64,000 nucleotides of DNA from Liolophura sinensis (taxonomy: Eukaryota; Mollusca; Polyplacophora; Chitonida; Chitonidae), in NCBI RefSeq assembly GCF_032854445.1, contig NC_088301.1:56099187-56163186 (forward strand), written 5' to 3'. The translations under genes and the position numbers were made by a program. Positions 61,740-64,000 of this stretch are shown here, one piece after another (within the stretch, counting starts at the first letter, position 1; the number at the start of each line of letters is the position of its first letter). The notes beneath the pieces are model-generated. The model was given only the letters and a program-made list of their open reading frames with translations, searched no databases and was not told where the DNA came from.

Positions 61740-61786
61740 GAAAAATTCTTGAGCATGATGTTAAACATCAATCAAGTAAATAACTA
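61740..61786 (+). mobile_element. Degraded SINE family A tail fragment
   Basis: AAATTCTTGAGCATGATGTT followed by AAACATCAATCAAGTAAATA matches the tail end of the SINE (ATTCTTGAGTACGGCATAAA, ACACCAATCAAATAAATA) with substitutions. Confidence 0.55.
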
Positions 61787-64000
61787 AATATACACCCAAC
61801 ATGATTTAGTCATCTATCACTTGAGATTCTTTTCGTTGTGTGTCAGCAGCCATTTTGGTTATTCTTAACACCAGTAATAATCAACATCATCTTAAAATTT
61901 AATAATTCACTTAATTTTGGCATTTTATTTGTGAATAGAATTAAAAAATCTTTAATTAACAAATACTGTGGCATTTTTATTTTAAACATGCACTCTCTCA
62001 ATATTAGGCAACTTTAAATAGACATTTGACTTCAAAACATCTCTTAATCAATTCACACCTGTAAAGGATTCGAGTTTAGAGGATAAAATCAACACCTGGG
62101 ATCATTTGTTCAAACCACTATTAAAGAAAAAGACCACCTTTACACAAAGTACAGATCATCTGAAAGTCTATTTAATGAAATAATTATATTTTTGTTAGGA
62201 TTATTTAACAAAAAAAAATTGAATAGATGCAAAAATACTGAGTCTCTATGGTACCCCTTTGGTACAGCATCTGTGATGTCAGAGTTTCTTTCTGCTAAAC
62301 AGACTCTGTTATATTCCCACATCAAATACAGATATACACACAGATGTAGAACTACATGTACATAATGAATGTGAAAATATAATCTATCACAGGATGTTTA
62401 GCAGTCATAGTTTACTTCGGCTTGTACAATTTAGTCCAAGGAGAGGTCTGCAGAGCCTCAATATTTATTTACATCTTCTTTCACAATTAAAAAAAAAAAG
62501 TGAAACAATCATGATCAAAGTGGTCTGTTCTTTTAAAAGCAAATCTTGAGGTCCATTAATAGGATGTTAGGTTTTCATCATTTTGTTGGGGTTTTTTTGG
62601 GTAGATCATCGACATGTGACTGAAAAATTGTTAAATACAATGTTAAACCCCAAGCACCCACTCACTCTTTTTTGGTAGGTTATAATTGGAAAAGTAGTCA
62701 GCTGCCTTGTAGAGTAGTAATTAAATTTAATTAGAATTTAATTATATGAGCTTTGATCAAAGTAATTGGCTACCAGGCTCCAGGTAGCTGGTAACCGCTA
62801 ACCATCACTTAATAATGTCCAACTCCTTCCAGCCTCACTTCCATGAAAGAATTAAAGTTAACTTTTAATAAACTTCTGAATAACTAAAAACAGATTAGTG
62901 CTACACTGTATAATATTAACCATGCCACGACAATACGACAGATTCGTGCATTAGTAAGCCGAGCTGAACATGATCATACATATCTCAAAAAGGCTTGTCC
63001 TCTAGAAAGTCTCCAGTGTGTTCTTATCACACAACTACACTCTTATGTGGCGTCTTCAGGGTAAGAGGCCATTTCCTCCAGGGAAGTAAGTACAGGACAC
63101 ATTTCAGGGCAACACTCCCATGTACACATCCATGTATCCATGGTTGCCACATAGCCACATATAGCTACATTCTGAGACACATATGTACAGCTACCAACCA
63201 ATGACAGCACAGATAAATACCATAAAACATGCCCATCACTACCAGAAAGTCCGTACAATCTATTTATTTACTCATGAGATACATGACATTTAGAGTCAGT
63301 CAAAAAGATTCCATGATACATCTACATGTTTCTCTTTGTATCAGAGACAAAAATACCATGCATTTATTGATGCTTTTGCATTCTGCAATATACAAGTTTA
63401 ATGTTATGATGAAACAGTTTAAAAGTTTAGTTTTTTCTGGTTGTCACGTTTGAGAATGATTTGAATTTGGACAAACATTAAGAAAATGTAGAAGGGTGGG
63501 TGTAGAAAAAAAGTTTCACATCCTCTTCTTTGGCCACTTTATCCATACATTTCAAACTAAGAATAAAAAATATGCCTTCTTCATCTGTGAATAAACGACA
63601 GATGAACTAATGGAACTAGATGAAGTCATATGTGGCATGGATTCTATCCTATTTTTGTCTTGATGGTAAGAATGGTCACACGGTTAATTTCCTGGCATAA
63701 CATATCAGCTGCCATAGAGTGACCGACATACAGCCACACAATCATGTATGATTGACTATTCAATGTCTGCTACCACCGATTAAGCATATGTAGGATCAAG
63801 GGCCATCAAAGCTCAAAATTTCAAGAATTTCGTTATTTTCACAATAAAATTACTGAAGTAAAGCCATCCATTAAAAAATATTTGTTTCACATAACCCTAC
63901 ACAATTTGAAAAAACGAGTAGATCAGCTGGTATTTTTTTAATTTCTCAACACATTTTCACATATAAAGGCAACTAGGACTGGAAATGAAGAAACAAAACA

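Larger units (their letters stand above)
56563..64000. other. AT-rich non-coding DNA, no gene seen
   Basis: Apart from a truncated SINE (58,074-58,278), a short SINE fragment (61,740-61,786) and a direct duplication of about 27 bp at 59,937-59,990 (AAATGGAAATGTTTAAATAT twice), I find nothing supportable. ORFs are all below 120 codons without motifs. It could be intergenic or an upstream intron of VGLL4 if an untranslated first exon lies to the right of the window. Confidence 0.5.

Overview
The window is eukaryotic nuclear DNA, most likely from a mollusc or another lophotrochozoan. Three things point there: a spliced animal gene with GT-AG introns, tRNA-derived SINEs whose 3' half I recognise from mollusc genomes, and AT-rich introns and flanks full of short interspersed elements. 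Nothing looks bacterial or viral. The species cannot be fixed from the sequence.

The left part (1 to about 31,850) is almost entirely tandem repeat. A 132-bp satellite fills 1-19,730, with a 200-N assembly gap at 10,930-11,129, and runs off the left end of the window. It has higher-order structure: a ten-monomer block occurs twice in a row (3301-4620 and 4621-about 5938), and an approximately 8-kb superblock recurs (position 1 pairs with 8713, 2541 with 10,468, 6651 with 11,702, 7883 with about 12,935). From 19,730 to 23,660 the same monomers are strongly diverged, as expected at an old array edge. After that come a roughly 310-bp repeat (23,660-25,170), a 45-49-bp minisatellite (27,480-30,230), a 17-bp minisatellite (30,934-31,154) and a 19-bp minisatellite (31,605-31,855).

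The right part holds the one confident gene. It is a VGLL4 orthologue (Drosophila Tgi/SdBP family) on the minus strand, with five coding exons between 53,914 and 35,900. All four introns have canonical GT-AG ends and their phases agree across every junction, giving a predicted 388-residue protein. It keeps the family's TEAD/Scalloped-binding Tondu (TDU) motifs, but has three of them rather than the two of human VGLL4, because the second is duplicated inside the last exon. It also carries a PPxY motif and a PLNLS motif, candidate contacts for the Yorkie/YAP WW domain and for CtBP.

The introns hold a full-length tRNA-derived SINE with a perfect 13-bp target-site duplication (52,970-53,243), a second SINE family (36,413-36,761), a 908-bp non-autonomous DNA transposon with terminal inverted repeats (41,331-42,238) and several SINE fragments. 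Upstream of the first coding exon lie a cluster of CCAAT boxes (54,082-54,191), a purine-rich minisatellite (55,271-56,304) and about 7.5 kb with no gene that I can support.
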